The notes below the pieces were generated by a model. That model was not told the origin of the DNA and did not search any database. It was given only the letters and a program-made list of their open reading frames with translations. The position numbers and the translations under genes are program-made. DNA of 64,000 nt from Streptomyces sp. CG 926 (GTDB taxonomy: Bacteria; Actinomycetota; Actinomycetes; Streptomycetales; Streptomycetaceae): assembly GCF_003148825.1 (NCBI RefSeq), contig NZ_QGGZ01000023.1, positions 25,449-89,448 of the forward strand, given 5' to 3'. Positions 43,139 through 51,706 of this stretch are shown here, one piece after another (position 1 is the first letter of the stretch; the number at the start of each line of letters is the position of its first letter).

Positions 43139-44698
43139 ATGCTCTGCACCAGGCTGACGAACGCCACCTTCCTCACCATGGACCCGGACCACCCCGTGGC
43201 CCGCGACCTGGGCATCTGGCACGGCCGGATCGTCGGCCTGGACGAAGCCGTGACCGCACTGCCCGCCCGTGAGGTCGTCGACCTCCAAGGCGCCACCGTG
43301 CTGCCCGGTTTCATCGACTCCCACGTCCACCTGGCCTGGACCGGACTGAAGGCCACCACCCCCAGCGTGGCGCCCTGCGAACGCGTGGAGGACGTGCTCG
43401 CCGTCGTCGCCGAGGCGGTCGCCCGCGCACCGCGCGGCGCGTGGGTGGACATCGGCGGCTACGACCAACGAGCCCTGGGCCGGCACCTCACCGCCGCCGA
43501 GCTGGACAAGGTCAGCGACGGCCGCAAGGTGTTCATGCTCCACGACTCGGGACACGGCTGCGTCGTCAACACCACCGTTCTCGACCTGCTCCCCGGCGAA
43601 CTCGCCCACGGCGAAGGCTTCCTCGCCGAGAGCGCCATGACCACCGCCCGCCGACTCCGCCTGCCCTACTCGCAGGAGGAGATCGCCGACGCCGTCGAAC
43701 ACGCCGGCCGCACCTGCCTCGCCGAAGGCGTCACCGCCTGCGCCGAGGCGGGCATCGGCGGCGGACTCCTCGGCAACAGCCCGGTGGAGCTCGGCGCCTA
43801 CCAACTCCTGCGCGACCAGGGGCGGCTGCCGCTACGGGTCCAGCTCATGGCGGCTGCCGACACCCTGCGGCCCGTGACCGCGCACGCCGCCGACGGGATC
43901 CCCCGCGCGATCGACCTCGGCCTGCGCACCGGCTTCGGCGACGACTGGCTCTCCCTCGGCGCGCTCAAGGTCTACACCGACGGCGGCATGATGGCCCGTA
44001 CGGCCGCTCTCACCCGCCCCTACGAAGGGACCGACCACACGGGGGAGTTCCAGGCCGACCCCGAACGGATCACCGAGACCATCGTCGACGGTCACCTCGC
44101 CGGCTGGCAGCTCGCCGTGCACGCCATCGGGGACCGCGCCGCCGACCTGGCCCTGGACGCCCTGGAACGCGCCCAGCGGCTGCGGCCCCGACCCACCGCC
44201 CGGCACCGGATCGAACACGCCGGCCTGGTCCGGCCCGACCAACTGGCCCGATTCGCCCACCTCGGAGTGAGCGCGGTGGTGCAGCCGCACTTCCTGCGCT
44301 CCTTCGGCGACGACTACGCGGCGGTGATGGGCCCGGAGCGGGCGCCCTGGATGTACCGGGGCCGGGGATTCCTGGACCACGGCGTCACCCTGGTGGGTAG
44401 CTCCGACCGCCCCGTGACCGACGGATCGCCCCTGCGGGCCGTCCAGTTCATGGTGGAACGGGCCTCCGCCTCCGGCCGCCTCATCGGCCCCGACGAGGGC
44501 ATCACCGTCCACGAGGCCCTGCACGCCTACACCGTGGCGGGCGCCTACGCCTCCCACCGGGAGAACAGCGCGGGCACCCTGGCTCCGGGCCGGTGTGCGG
44601 ACCTGGCCGTACTGGGTGATGACCCGAGGCGGGTCGACCCCTCGAGGATCGGAGCCATCGAGGTCGTCGCGACGTACGTGGCCGGCAGGCGCGCCTGA
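43139..44698 (+). CDS. Amidohydrolase (YtcJ-like)
   Basis: 519 residues, beginning 12 bases after the hydroxylase stop, hence in the same iron-regulated transcript. Metal-binding HxH in GFIDSHVHLAW, MLHDSGHGC, the central YTDGGMMARTA, AVHAIGDRAADLALDALE, HRIEHAGLV and SSDRPVTDGSP are all typical of the YtcJ/AepA-like branch of amidohydrolases, which cut amides or deaminate. Its place in a hydroxamate cassette suggests action on a siderophore or formyl-amide, which is inference. It ends with the family's usual CADLAVLGDDP and a short beta sandwich. Confidence 0.85.
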   Translation: MLCTRLTNATFLTMDPDHPVARDLGIWHGRIVGLDEAVTALPAREVVDLQGATVLPGFIDSHVHLAWTGLKATTPSVAPCERVEDVLAVVAEAVARAPRGAWVDIGGYDQRALGRHLTAAELDKVSDGRKVFMLHDSGHGCVVNTTVLDLLPGELAHGEGFLAESAMTTARRLRLPYSQEEIADAVEHAGRTCLAEGVTACAEAGIGGGLLGNSPVELGAYQLLRDQGRLPLRVQLMAAADTLRPVTAHAADGIPRAIDLGLRTGFGDDWLSLGALKVYTDGGMMARTAALTRPYEGTDHTGEFQADPERITETIVDGHLAGWQLAVHAIGDRAADLALDALERAQRLRPRPTARHRIEHAGLVRPDQLARFAHLGVSAVVQPHFLRSFGDDYAAVMGPERAPWMYRGRGFLDHGVTLVGSSDRPVTDGSPLRAVQFMVERASASGRLIGPDEGITVHEALHAYTVAGAYASHRENSAGTLAPGRCADLAVLGDDPRRVDPSRIGAIEVVATYVAGRRA

Positions 44699-44802
44699 CC
44701 TGGAGCCCACACGTGCCGTGCCCGTTACGCGACGGCTTGCAGGCCCGAAGCTACATCCGCGGGGCTCGGTGCGGTCGCCGCCGTCGAGCTTTCCCCGTGG
44801 CC

Positions 44803-44945
44803 TCACACACGAGGCGGCAGCACCTCGATGATCTCCGCGATGCCCGCGACAGATCGGGCCTCGTGCATGAAGATCACACCCCCGGGCTGGAGGTGCTGCC
44901 ACTGCCCGGGCCGCGGGGGAGCCAGGCGGACCCTGTGCCGCATTG
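44803..44945 (-). pseudogene. 3' fragment of an unknown gene
   Basis: The frame reads MRHRVRLAPPRPGQWQHLQP, then GGVIFMHEARSVAGIAEIIE and VLPPRV before the stop. This is coherent sequence of the kind found at the end of a small Streptomyces protein ('LAPPRP.QWRHV.PGDVI.MHE'). The rest of the gene upstream, towards 45020, is missing. The fragment is antisense to the leader of the gene at 45030. Confidence 0.45.
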
Positions 44946-45029
44946 TCCCTTGTCCAGGACGCTCCGTGCATGGGTCCCAGCGGTCCGGGTACGGACGGTG
45001 GGTGCGGCACACTTCGCAGGGTGATCACG

Positions 45030-45644
45030 ATGCAGCCCGTGTTGGAGATGTACGCACCTGACGGCTTCGACCTCTGGCCTGTCGCCGACATCGAACCGTT
45101 CGACTTCCTGCCTCTCGGCGGGGAGCTCTCGCCCGCCGCGGTAGGGGCGGCGATGATGCGCATCGCCGACTACAACAACGTCGACTCCGAGGACGCACTA
45201 CGGTCGGCCGACGCGCTTGGCTCCTTCTTGCACGGACTGCTCACACGCGAGGACGACGTCGTCGCCCCCGGCGGTCTGCGGGTCATCGACACCTCCACCG
45301 GAGTCTTCTTTCAGCCCGGCTGCTGTGACGGGCTGGAGAGCTGGCGCGACTGGCATCGGTTCCTCGACGACGGCGACCTGCTCGCATTCGGCCACGATCC
45401 CGTGTCACCCGTTGCCGAGCTCTTCGGTGACACCGTCAAGCTCACTGTCAACGCCGAGTGTCGAGACAGCCCGGTGATCGCGCTGTCCGTCGCCGAGCTC
45501 CGCCACCTACTCGTCGGTGCCGAGCGCGATATGGCCGACTTCCACGCCCTGGCGGCCGATTGGACGTCCAGGCACCTGCCTGATCACCGTGCTCCCGTCA
45601 CCGCCGCTCTCGCCCGCGTTCTTGACCTGCCCGTCCGACCGTGA
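45030..45644 (+). CDS. Hypothetical acidic protein
   Basis: 204 residues from the ATG at 45030; a GTG three codons earlier is possible. It reads VLEMYAPDGFDLWPVADIEP, VGAAMMRIADYNNVDSEDAL, GGLRVIDTSTGVFFQPGCCD, LESWRDWHRFLDDGDLLAFG and ALSVAELRHLLVGAERDMAD. The 'TGVFFQPGCC.GLE.W.DW' centre is distinctive, and I recall it in an uncharacterised Streptomyces family. No signal peptide or helix in the membrane. It stands alone. Confidence 0.75.
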   Translation: MQPVLEMYAPDGFDLWPVADIEPFDFLPLGGELSPAAVGAAMMRIADYNNVDSEDALRSADALGSFLHGLLTREDDVVAPGGLRVIDTSTGVFFQPGCCDGLESWRDWHRFLDDGDLLAFGHDPVSPVAELFGDTVKLTVNAECRDSPVIALSVAELRHLLVGAERDMADFHALAADWTSRHLPDHRAPVTAALARVLDLPVRP

Positions 45645-45882
45645 CACGGGAGGCGTAGGACGATCGGGGGCTGGGAAAGGCCGTCGTGCGCGGACGCGTT
45701 GAGCATGGCGCGCGCCGGTGTTTCCGAACCAATCATCAGCAGTGCTGCTTCCAGCGTGTGCAGGGGCGAAGTCGCCCTCGGGGTCGTCGCGATGCAGGCG
45801 CGCGAGGTCAGCACAGCACCGTCATGACCGTGCTGCCGGCAGAGCCCGCCGACATGCCGGCGGCCAAGGCGGGCCGGGTAGC

Positions 45883-46512
45883 TCAGCGAGGGCGTCGGTC
45901 GTCGACCTCGACGGATACGTGTGGCCACGACGCGGCGCACCGTAGCAGCTCATCCCTCGTCGGCGTCGCGCTCGCCGCACGCACCGGTTCGATCGGGTGG
46001 AAGTGGACGGTGGTGCCCGTCGTGCCGTCGTCCGTGATCGGTGCCAGATCGGTCACGGGAACGCCGTACTCGTACCGCTGGGTCCATGCTCCGCCGCGCC
46101 GGCGGTTGGTGTGGACGAGCCACTCGCTGAGCGCCGCCACCACCGACATGCCCCGGCGTGGTTGATCATCGGGGAGCAACTGTGCGTCGGGGTGGTCGAA
46201 GAACCGGAGGTCCTTCGACGCCATGATCGGCTTCTTCACGATCTGGCCGTGCTCGTCGAGGCGGGTGTCGGTGCCCCGCCCGGCATCGGCCACCGACACG
46301 GAACCATCGGGGTGGAGGGTGACGGTACAGCGTCCGCCGCCGTTGGACTCCGCCTCGTCGGCCGCATAGGCGACGACTTCGAGGATGAGGTGCCGGACAC
46401 CACCAGGGGCGAACGCCGCCGGATCCTGACGGATGCGCGCGAGGTGGTCGAAGTCCACCTCACGCGCCCAGTCGTGCGTCGTGTTGCGCCAGGAGGCTCT
46501 TGAGGTGTCCAT
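45883..46512 (-). CDS. Stand-alone GHKL ATPase domain, GyrB-like
   Basis: 209 residues resembling only the N-terminal ATPase of type II topoisomerases: HLARIRQDPAAFAPGGVRHL, ILEVVAYAADEAESNGGGRC, VSVADAGRGTDTRLDEHGQI, RRGMSVVAALSEWLVHTNRR and YEYGVPVTDLAPITDDGTTG. The metal-binding Asn of GyrB (E.xDNS.DE) is replaced: here VVAYAADEAESN. The ATP-lid region (RRGMSVVAALS) is altered from GLHGVG. There is no transducer or TOPRIM domain. Actinomycetes carry several such orphan proteins, some near antibiotic-resistance or regulatory loci. Activity is uncertain. Confidence 0.8.
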   Translation of the reverse strand: MDTSRASWRNTTHDWAREVDFDHLARIRQDPAAFAPGGVRHLILEVVAYAADEAESNGGGRCTVTLHPDGSVSVADAGRGTDTRLDEHGQIVKKPIMASKDLRFFDHPDAQLLPDDQPRRGMSVVAALSEWLVHTNRRRGGAWTQRYEYGVPVTDLAPITDDGTTGTTVHFHPIEPVRAASATPTRDELLRCAASWPHVSVEVDDRRPR

Positions 46513-46622
46513 CGGTCAAGTATGCCGAACGGTCGGCGCCCGACCTGGGCACTCATGACGCTCATGACCCGGCGTCCCACCGGCCGGGAGCAGGTGGGAG
46601 CAGGGGAACCCCGCTCAGGCGA

Positions 46623-47183
46623 TCACGCGTGCTGTCGGGCGAACTCGTCGGCGAGCATGCCCATCATCACCACATCGCGGTAGCGACCGGCAAGGTAGAC
46701 CTGCTCACGCAGTCGGCCCTCCTCCGTGAAGCCGAGCTGACGGTGGAGAGCCAGCGATGCGTCGTTGTGCGCGAAGATCCGAACCTGGCACTTGTGGTAC
46801 CGGCTCTCCTGGAACATGAAACGGAGCAGCAGGACCGCGGCCTCCGCCGCGTAGCCCTTGCGGCGATGCTCGGCACCGATCGTGATGCCGTACTCGAACC
46901 AGCCCATGCGCGCGTCAGCCTGGTGCGAGCCGACAGCTCCGACCGTCTCCCCTGTGTCCACCGCTTCCACCACCAGCTGGAAGCGGTCGCCGTCGGGCTT
47001 CGCGGCCGCTCCTTCACCGGCCCGGATGCGGTATCCCTCCGCGGACCGAGGCGGGTTGACCAGGTCTCCCAGGCCCTCCTCTTCCGCCGCGAAACGCATG
47101 AACGCAGGTGCATCACCAGGCTCTATGCCACGCAGACGTACGCGCTTACCCACCCAGAACGAAGTCATCCTGTATTGGATCAT
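46623..47183 (-). CDS. GNAT acetyltransferase, RimJ/RimL type
   Basis: 186 residues from ATG at 47183; the in-frame ATG five codons on (MTSFWVGKRVRLRGIEPGDA) may be the true start. Signature segments: VRLRGIEPGDAPAFMRFAAE, VEAVDTGETVGAVGSHQADA, EYGITIGAEHRRKGYAAEAA (acetyl-CoA loop RRKGYA), VLLLRFMFQESRYHKCQVRI and LALHRQLGFTEEGRLREQVY. It fits ribosomal-protein or small-substrate N-acetyltransferases. The next gene upstream codes a small basic protein on the same strand. Confidence 0.88.
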   Translation of the reverse strand: MIQYRMTSFWVGKRVRLRGIEPGDAPAFMRFAAEEEGLGDLVNPPRSAEGYRIRAGEGAAAKPDGDRFQLVVEAVDTGETVGAVGSHQADARMGWFEYGITIGAEHRRKGYAAEAAVLLLRFMFQESRYHKCQVRIFAHNDASLALHRQLGFTEEGRLREQVYLAGRYRDVVMMGMLADEFARQHA

Positions 47184-47224
47184 TCCGGGCCGGTCGAGTC
47201 CACCTTCGGTTGTCGCGCCCGCTT

Positions 47225-47371
47225 CTAGCGGCGCCCGCGCAGGCGGTCGAGGAGCCGGCCGGCCTGTGCGCGCTTGCGCGGGTCGGCGGCGGCCCGACGT
47301 GCCGACGCGACCGCCCGCTGTCCCTGCGGGCCGCGCGCGAACCGCTTGATCCTGTTCAACAACGCTGTCAT
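47225..47371 (-). CDS. 48-residue basic protein
   Basis: An ATG at 47371 is preceded by AGGAGG with ideal spacing. The frame reads MTALLNRIKRFARGPQGQRA, VASARRAAADPRKRAQAGRL and LDRLRGRR to TAG at 47225. It has 14 Arg/Lys and no Asp/Glu beyond two, and no hydrophobic helix. It resembles very short Streptomyces proteins with 'P.KR.....RL..RLR' tails. Possible nucleic-acid or membrane-surface binder. It sits between the YhgE-like permease gene upstream and the RimJ-type gene downstream, all on the minus strand. Confidence 0.75.
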   Translation of the reverse strand: MTALLNRIKRFARGPQGQRAVASARRAAADPRKRAQAGRLLDRLRGRR

Positions 47372-47447
47372 GACGCCTCCTTGGGGTTCTCAGCAGGTCG
47401 TGTACCCCGAGGCGGGACGGACATGTGCGCGCGGCCGGGCGGAGCTT

Positions 47448-48716
47448 TCAGGCGGGCTGCGGCGTGAGTCGCTTGAGGCCCTTGCGGTCGTAGTAGGCGG
47501 TCATGGCGAAGCCGAACAGCAGGGCAAGCACCGTGCCGACCGCGATCATGATCCAGGAGCGGGTGAGGCCCGCGTCGCCCCGGGCGTCGAAGTAGAGGAT
47601 CGCCCTTACGCCGTCGCTGAGCTGACGCATCGGCTCGAAGTGGGAGAGGAAGCGGTAGAAGTCGGGGACCGCCTGCAGCGGGACGGTCGCCCCGGAGGAG
47701 GGCAGACCCAGCACGATGAACACGAACATCGACACGAGCTGGCCGATGCCGCCGAACGCGGCGTTGATGGCCTGCACGCCCAGGCCGACGGCGAGCGCCG
47801 CGCAGTAGGAGTAGATCCACAGGAGCGGCAGGTGGGACGCGTCCATCCCGAGGATGCCGATGCAGGCCAGCATCACCAAGGCCGTGCTGACGAGCGTGAT
47901 GCCCGCCGTCATCAGCATCTTGAGGAGCAGCGTCTGGGTACGGTCGATCGGCACCGTCGGGCGGCGGGTGTGCCACGGGCCGATCTCGTTGTCGGCATAG
48001 CCCAGAGCGGTGTCGACGCCGTTGCTGATGACATTGCCTCCCATGAACCCGGCAAGCACCAGCAGCAGGGTGTAGTAGAAGGCCGTCAGACCGAGACCGC
48101 TCTTCGCGCCGATCGGGTGGCCGACCCGCGTGACGACGTCCACCGGGTCGGCCAGCAGCAGCTTCGCCGTGGGACTCGCCTGCGCGCCGGCGGCCGCCGT
48201 GAGCTGCTCGCCGACCGCGTGCGACGCGCGGTGGGCGGCCTGCGTCGTGATCTGACTCGCCAGCGAGGACCCGAGGCTGCCCTTGCCGGGGTTGGTGAGC
48301 ACCGTGATGGTCGGCCGCTTCGTGGCCCCGGACGTGGGGAGCGCCGTCACCGAATCCGTGAAACCGGCCGGTACCACCAGCGCGCCGTAGACCTTGCCCG
48401 AGTCGAGCTGGTCCTGGGCCTGGGCAAGGCTCAGCTCGCGCCAGTCCGCCTTTCCGCCGGCGGGGTCGGAGGCGATGGTGGTGGTGATCTGCGTGCCCAA
48501 GTTCTGCGGCTGCCCCGGCGGCGGCTTGCCCGTGTCCTCGTTGACCAGGGCGATCGGCAGATTGCGCAGTTCCGCGTTGGGATTGACGATGCCGCCCATG
48601 TAGAGCAGCGACAGCAGCAGGGCGAGCAGTCCCGTCAGGATCGTGGGGACCAACCACAGCTGGGGGCGGCGCACCAGCGCCGCGGCAGTGGCTTCGGGGG
48701 CGACGGTCGGGGACAT
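47448..48716 (-). CDS. YhgE/Pip (DUF3533)-like membrane protein
   Basis: 422 residues from the ATG at 48716. One N-terminal helix (PTILTGLLALLLSLLYMGGI) is followed by a 160-residue external domain with LPIALVNEDTGKPP, DWRELSLAQAQDQLDSGKVY, GALVVPAGFTDSVTAL and TVLTNPGKGSLGSSLASQIT. Four to five C-terminal helices follow (FYYTLLLVLAGFMGGNVISN, GIGQLVSMFVFIVLGLPSSG and more). This is the ABC-2-permease-like layout of YhgE/Pip proteins, tied in other bacteria to phage infection, ESX-type surface systems or drug export. No ATPase partner is adjacent. Confidence 0.85.
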   Translation of the reverse strand: MSPTVAPEATAAALVRRPQLWLVPTILTGLLALLLSLLYMGGIVNPNAELRNLPIALVNEDTGKPPPGQPQNLGTQITTTIASDPAGGKADWRELSLAQAQDQLDSGKVYGALVVPAGFTDSVTALPTSGATKRPTITVLTNPGKGSLGSSLASQITTQAAHRASHAVGEQLTAAAGAQASPTAKLLLADPVDVVTRVGHPIGAKSGLGLTAFYYTLLLVLAGFMGGNVISNGVDTALGYADNEIGPWHTRRPTVPIDRTQTLLLKMLMTAGITLVSTALVMLACIGILGMDASHLPLLWIYSYCAALAVGLGVQAINAAFGGIGQLVSMFVFIVLGLPSSGATVPLQAVPDFYRFLSHFEPMRQLSDGVRAILYFDARGDAGLTRSWIMIAVGTVLALLFGFAMTAYYDRKGLKRLTPQPA

Positions 48717-48882
48717 CGGTCTCCGTAGCTTCCCGGCGGGCCGGGATCGAGGGGCGGTGGGAGCGGCGGGGCCGCCGGGCACCCTCAGGATGGTCTGCCC
48801 ACCGGGGAAGGCCGCCGTACGCTCGCGCTCCGGTCGCGAACCGGCGTACGGGACCACCGGAACGGCCCACCCCGGCCTACGG

Positions 48883-49839
48883 TCACCAGGCCCAGCGGAA
48901 GCCGGCGGCCGCGTGTTCCAACGCCGGGACGAACCGGTGGACCGAGCCGTCCCCGGCGAGCGCGACCGGCGTCTCGCCGAGGACCGTGCCGTCCCGATGG
49001 TGGTCCCAGGTCGCCCACCAGACCCGGGCCGGGCGCGGCGCCGGCGGGAACTCGACGACCAGGTCCACGTTGTCGGCGCGGGCATGCGCGACCCTGCGGT
49101 ACTCGGTCACCCGCTCCCGGAACGGGCCGTAGCCGACCTCGTACTCGAGCGAGGCGATCTGGCCGGCCGCCAGCGGGGCCGGGAAGACCAGTTCCACGAC
49201 CGGCGTGCTGCCCGGGAACTCCCGGCGGGCACCGACCCGGGCGCCGCGCAGCATCGTGACGTCGACGGCGCCGGGCGGCAGCCGGCAGGGGAAGGACCGC
49301 ACCCCGTCCTCGCACGCCATCACCGCACGGGTGGTGCGGTGGCGCTCCGGAGCGCCGTCACGGCCGATGACGTGCCGCTCGAACACCGAGACGGTGCGAT
49401 GGCGCTGCCGGACCGGAAGATACTGCGGCAGCCGCAGCGTGTGCGTCACGGGGCCGCCCGCATCCGCCGCCGGGGCCACCTGCGCCGTCCCCGACCACAG
49501 CGCGCGCAGCGCCATCGCGTCGGCGCCGTCCATCGCGAAGGCCGCGACGAACCACTCCAGCGTCTCCCGGCTCAGGAACTCCCCGGCGAGCGCGCGGTGC
49601 ACCCGGTCCTTCAGACGCCGTGCCAGATCCCGCTCCGTGTCCGGGCGTTCACCGCTGTCCCACAGGTGCAGGGCCAGCACCCGCGCCACCGCCGAGGAAC
49701 TCACCGGGCCCGGCGTGCGGCGCACCTCCTGCTGTTCCCACCGGGTGCGGTAGGCCGTGCGCTCGGCCAGCAGCCGGCGCAGCAGATCCGCCGTGGCGGC
49801 GGCCGTCACCCGGCCGTCCGCGCTCCGTGTTCCCGCCAT
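48883..49839 (-). CDS. Hypothetical protein with XRE-like N-terminus
   Basis: 318 residues. The first 115 are helical (ATADLLRRLLAERTAYRTRW, RDLARRLKDRVHRALAGEFL and SRETLEWFVAAFAMDGADAM), like the helix-turn-helix/position-sensing front of some Streptomyces XRE proteins. The rest is beta-rich (HTLRLPQYLPVRQRHRTVSV, TPVVELVFPAPLAAGQIASL, NVDLVVEFPPAPRPARVWWA). It is divergent from the Lon/WD40 operon with 105 bases between starts and might regulate it, but that is inference from position. I do not recognise the beta domain. Confidence 0.75.
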   Translation of the reverse strand: MAGTRSADGRVTAAATADLLRRLLAERTAYRTRWEQQEVRRTPGPVSSSAVARVLALHLWDSGERPDTERDLARRLKDRVHRALAGEFLSRETLEWFVAAFAMDGADAMALRALWSGTAQVAPAADAGGPVTHTLRLPQYLPVRQRHRTVSVFERHVIGRDGAPERHRTTRAVMACEDGVRSFPCRLPPGAVDVTMLRGARVGARREFPGSTPVVELVFPAPLAAGQIASLEYEVGYGPFRERVTEYRRVAHARADNVDLVVEFPPAPRPARVWWATWDHHRDGTVLGETPVALAGDGSVHRFVPALEHAAAGFRWAW

Positions 49840-49944
49840 GCGGTGGGCCCGCCCCTCCCGTGCGACACGACTGCGACGGAGCGGTGGTGCACTCGTACCG
49901 GACCGCGCCCGCGTACCGCCCCCCGTTCCGATGGGAGCCTACCC

Positions 49945-51639
49945 ATGAACACCCCGACCGCCGACCGGACTTCGTCCGATCCGTACCCGGCGGAGACCGT
50001 ACTGGAGCAGGCCTTCGCCGACGGGGCGCGGGCCGACCTCACGGGGGCGGCGAGCACGGCCGCCCGTACGGTACGGGCCACCGCGCTCGCCGCGCTGCTA
50101 CGGGGGGTGCGGCGGCCGGGGACGGCCGCGGGGCGGGAAGGGGCGCCCGCCCTGCGGCTGCGCGGCGCGCGGGTGAGCGGTCGGCTCGACCTGACGGGGG
50201 GCGGAGTGGCCCCGGAGATCCTCCGGATCCGCTTCGAGGACTGCGAGTTCGACGAGCCGCTCGTGTGCGCCGACGCCCTGCTGCCCGGCCTGGCCCTGAC
50301 GCGATGTCACCTGCCCGCCGTGGACGCGGACCGGATACGGGTGCAGGGCCGGCTGGAGCTGCGGGGCTGCACGATCCCGGGCGGTGTGCGGCTGGAGCGG
50401 GCCCGGGCCGAGACCGACGTGGTGCTGACCGGCAGCACGCTGGGACCGGGTGCCGACGCAAGAGCACTGGCCGCGGAGGGCATGGTCGTCGCCGGAGCGC
50501 TGGACCTCGCGGGGACGGCGGCGTCCGGGATGGTGTTCCTGGCCGGGATTCGGGTGGCCGGCCCGGTGCGGCTGGACGACGCCGCGGTCCGCGCGCCCGG
50601 CGGTGACGCGCTCGTCCTGGACCGGTCGGTGCTCGGGGACCGGCTGCTGGCCCGCCGGCTGGTGGTCGACGGAGCGCTGCGGATGTTCAACGCGGACGTC
50701 GCGGGCAGCGTCCGGCTGACCGGCGCCCGCCTCACCCACCCCGACGGCATCGCGCTCGGCGCCTCCGGGGCGACCGTACGGGGCGCGGTGTGGTGCACGG
50801 CGCCGTTCACCGCCGCCGGTGAGGTCCGCCTGACCGGGGCCGAACTGCGCACCCGCCTCGACCTCTCGGGAGCCCGGATCGGTCACCCCGGCGGACTCAC
50901 CGCCCTGGCTCTGGACCGGCTCTCCGCGTCCGACGTGAGCCTGCACGGCCTGACCGTCACCCGCGGCACCGTCTCCGCCGCCGGGATCCACGTACGCGAT
51001 ACCCTCGACCTGCGCGTCGACCGGGCCGACGAGGTGAACCTGGACCAGGGCACGGTGGGAGTACTGCTCGACGGCCCCGCCCACTGGCCCGCCAGGGCCC
51101 GCCTCGCCGGACTGTCCTACCGCGCCCTGCACCCCGTCCTGCCCGCCGCCGAACGGTTGCGCTGGCTCACCCGCGACCCGTCCGCCGAGGCAGCCGCACA
51201 ACCGTACGAGCAACTCGCCCAGCACTACACGGCCCTCGGCCGCCCACTGGACGCCCGCAAGGTCCGCTACGCCGCCCAGCGCCGCCACCGGGCAGCGCTG
51301 TCCGGGCCGATCCGCTGGTGGGAGGGCGTACTGCAGGTGACGGTCGGCTACGGCTTCCGGCCGTGGCGGGCCCTCGGCTGGCTGGCCGCCCTGGTGGTGC
51401 TCGGCACGGTCGTCTTCGGGTCCCTACCCCCGACCGCACTGGAACCGGAGAAAGCCCCGCGCTTCCAGGCGGCGGCCTACACACTGGACCTCCTCCTGCC
51501 CCTGGTGAATCTCGGCCAGGAGACGGCTTTCCAACCGGTGGGCGCCACCCAATGGTTCGGCTACGCGCTGGTCGGCATCGGGTGGGTGCTGGCATCGGCG
51601 GTGGGACTGGGGCTGGGCAGATCCCTGTCCGGCGGCTGA
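49945..51639 (+). CDS. Pentapeptide-like repeat protein with C-terminal membrane helices
   Basis: 564 residues from the ATG at 49945. After a helical start come about 300 residues of right-handed beta-helix-like repeats with the A(D/N)LxG rhythm: GARVSGRLDLTGGGV, DRIRVQGRLELRGCTIPGGV, AEGMVVAGALDLAGTAASGM, DVAGSVRLTGARLTHPDG and AELRTRLDLSGARIGHPGG. A helical linker (YEQLAQHYTALGRPLDARKV) leads to two or three helices (ALGWLAALVVLGTVVFGSLP and a final ALVGIGWVLASAVGLGLGRS). First gene of the operon that ends with the Lon-like/WD40 protein; the next gene starts 67 bases on. Confidence 0.82.
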   Translation: MNTPTADRTSSDPYPAETVLEQAFADGARADLTGAASTAARTVRATALAALLRGVRRPGTAAGREGAPALRLRGARVSGRLDLTGGGVAPEILRIRFEDCEFDEPLVCADALLPGLALTRCHLPAVDADRIRVQGRLELRGCTIPGGVRLERARAETDVVLTGSTLGPGADARALAAEGMVVAGALDLAGTAASGMVFLAGIRVAGPVRLDDAAVRAPGGDALVLDRSVLGDRLLARRLVVDGALRMFNADVAGSVRLTGARLTHPDGIALGASGATVRGAVWCTAPFTAAGEVRLTGAELRTRLDLSGARIGHPGGLTALALDRLSASDVSLHGLTVTRGTVSAAGIHVRDTLDLRVDRADEVNLDQGTVGVLLDGPAHWPARARLAGLSYRALHPVLPAAERLRWLTRDPSAEAAAQPYEQLAQHYTALGRPLDARKVRYAAQRRHRAALSGPIRWWEGVLQVTVGYGFRPWRALGWLAALVVLGTVVFGSLPPTALEPEKAPRFQAAAYTLDLLLPLVNLGQETAFQPVGATQWFGYALVGIGWVLASAVGLGLGRSLSGG

Positions 51640-51706
51640 GGCGGCCGTGGGGGAGCGGCGGGCAGGACGGAACAAGACGGCACAGGGGCGGAACAGGGGA
51701 GGAACC

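Noticed and set aside
48643..49944. In-frame extension upstream of the pentapeptide-like gene
   Set aside because: Runs antisense through two genes with coherent products; composition changes sharply at the ATG 49945.
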